Shown here one piece after another: positions 1 to 64,000 of a stretch of DNA of 64,000 nucleotides (positions within the stretch are counted from its first letter, which is position 1; each line of letters starts with the position of its first letter). The translations under genes and the position numbers were made by a program. The DNA is from Theodoxus fluviatilis (lineage: Eukaryota; Mollusca; Gastropoda; Cycloneritida; Neritidae). Location: the NCBI GenBank assembly GCA_034096865.1, contig JAWQFJ010002821.1, positions 61,001-125,000 of the forward strand, in the 5' to 3' direction. The notes under the pieces were generated by a model. The model saw nothing but the letters and a program-made list of their open reading frames with translations. It did no database searches and was not told the DNA's origin.

Positions 1-158
1 GCAACTGATATCCATCAGCAAGACAGTTTAGTGATCATTTAACTAACTGCATTCATCTGCATAGTTTTCCAATGCTACAAGGCACAACAAGATAGCACAT
101 GCATCCATTTCCATTCACTCTGTTTAAGATGGCAGGATATCATTCTCTAGAGACTCAC

Positions 159-63465
<63,307 letters not shown>

Positions 63466-63722
63466 CTAGAGTGCATCCAGCGTTATCAGGCATCCATAAA
63501 TGCTTACCACTCATCTATGCAAGAGCACACAGATGCACATATATACTTGCACTAGTTCACAAACATACACACAGACATGGTGGTCTGTTGATTAAACGAA
63601 AAATAGTGCTGTAAGTCAGATTGCAGTGAGCCATTCTCCCATGCAAGGTCAAAGGCAAGGAAACATTATCTTAATGCTTTCAGGGTCCTTCGTGATCTTC
63701 GCAGTCACATGCCTACAAACAC

Positions 63723-63760
<38 letters not shown>

Positions 63761-64000
63761 CACACACACACACGGAGCACACACACAAACACAGAGAAAA
63801 GGGCTTGCTAGTTCCTGCTTGTAAAGTCACTATCATGGCACAAAGATTCAACCCTTAATGGCAAAGTCACAATGCTCAACTCCAACCAAAAGAATAGATG
63901 GAGCAGTGACACTTCAAGGAGCTGCCGACATCAACTGGCAGACAGTGACTGCTCATCGATTATGCAGCGTTGATACCAAAGACAGCTGATGCCACTCACC

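Overview
The window is eukaryotic: long GT-AG introns, heavy simple-sequence content, SINE-, LINE-, LTR-, Helitron- and piggyBac-like elements, and one large protein-coding gene on the minus strand. Protein similarity is animal. The repeat style (TTAA transposons, a Helitron-like element, SINE-like repeats, very long GA/CA/GT tracts) fits a lophotrochozoan, probably a mollusc, but the species is inference only.

The gene is RANBP2/Nup358, the giant nucleoporin of the cytoplasmic filaments of the nuclear pore. It runs right to left across the whole window. I placed 26 exons (about 6.0 kb coding, about 2,000 codons) by homology, splice dinucleotides and intron phase. All phases agree except for one internal frame break. 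63.5-39.9 kb encodes the helical/TPR-like N-terminal region; 34.1-27.8 kb a linker and coiled coil; 19.8-18.1 kb a Pro/Gly-rich linker; 16.4-13.1 kb a divergent RanBD-like (PH-fold) segment running into FG sequence; 12.6 kb more FG sequence; 9.2-8.2 kb RanBD1; 4.6-3.7 kb two RanBP2-type zinc fingers among FG motifs; 2.9-0.16 kb the next RanBD. Both gene ends lie outside the window.

The introns carry nearly everything else: about ten TTAA-flanked piggyBac-like elements (two with recognisable broken transposases at 24.2-25.7 and 37.9-39.6 kb); a Helitron-like element with ~295-bp internal repeats (54.6-57.1 kb), itself hit by a TTAA foldback element; three copies of an ~850-bp element packed with TGACCTTGACCTT motifs (9.8, 13.9, 43.2 kb); a 1.48-kb LTR with 5-bp target duplication (29.7-31.2 kb); LINE fragments (16.5-17.1, 21.1-21.7 kb); several SINE-like families; foldback elements; and large minisatellites (32.4-34.1 and 45.5-49.4 kb).

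Two patterns stand out. First, several tandem arrays are anchored on splice junctions of the gene. The 3.9-kb array at 45.5-49.4 kb repeats the last bases of an exon plus its splice donor, and the array at 58.6-59.0 kb repeats an acceptor plus the first ~45 nt of the following exon. Second, the transposase-5' end of the piggyBac-like elements repeatedly carries two copies of a palindromic or direct repeat just inside the terminal repeat, 44-46 bp apart in seven cases and 36 bp in one further family, although the repeat sequence differs between families.
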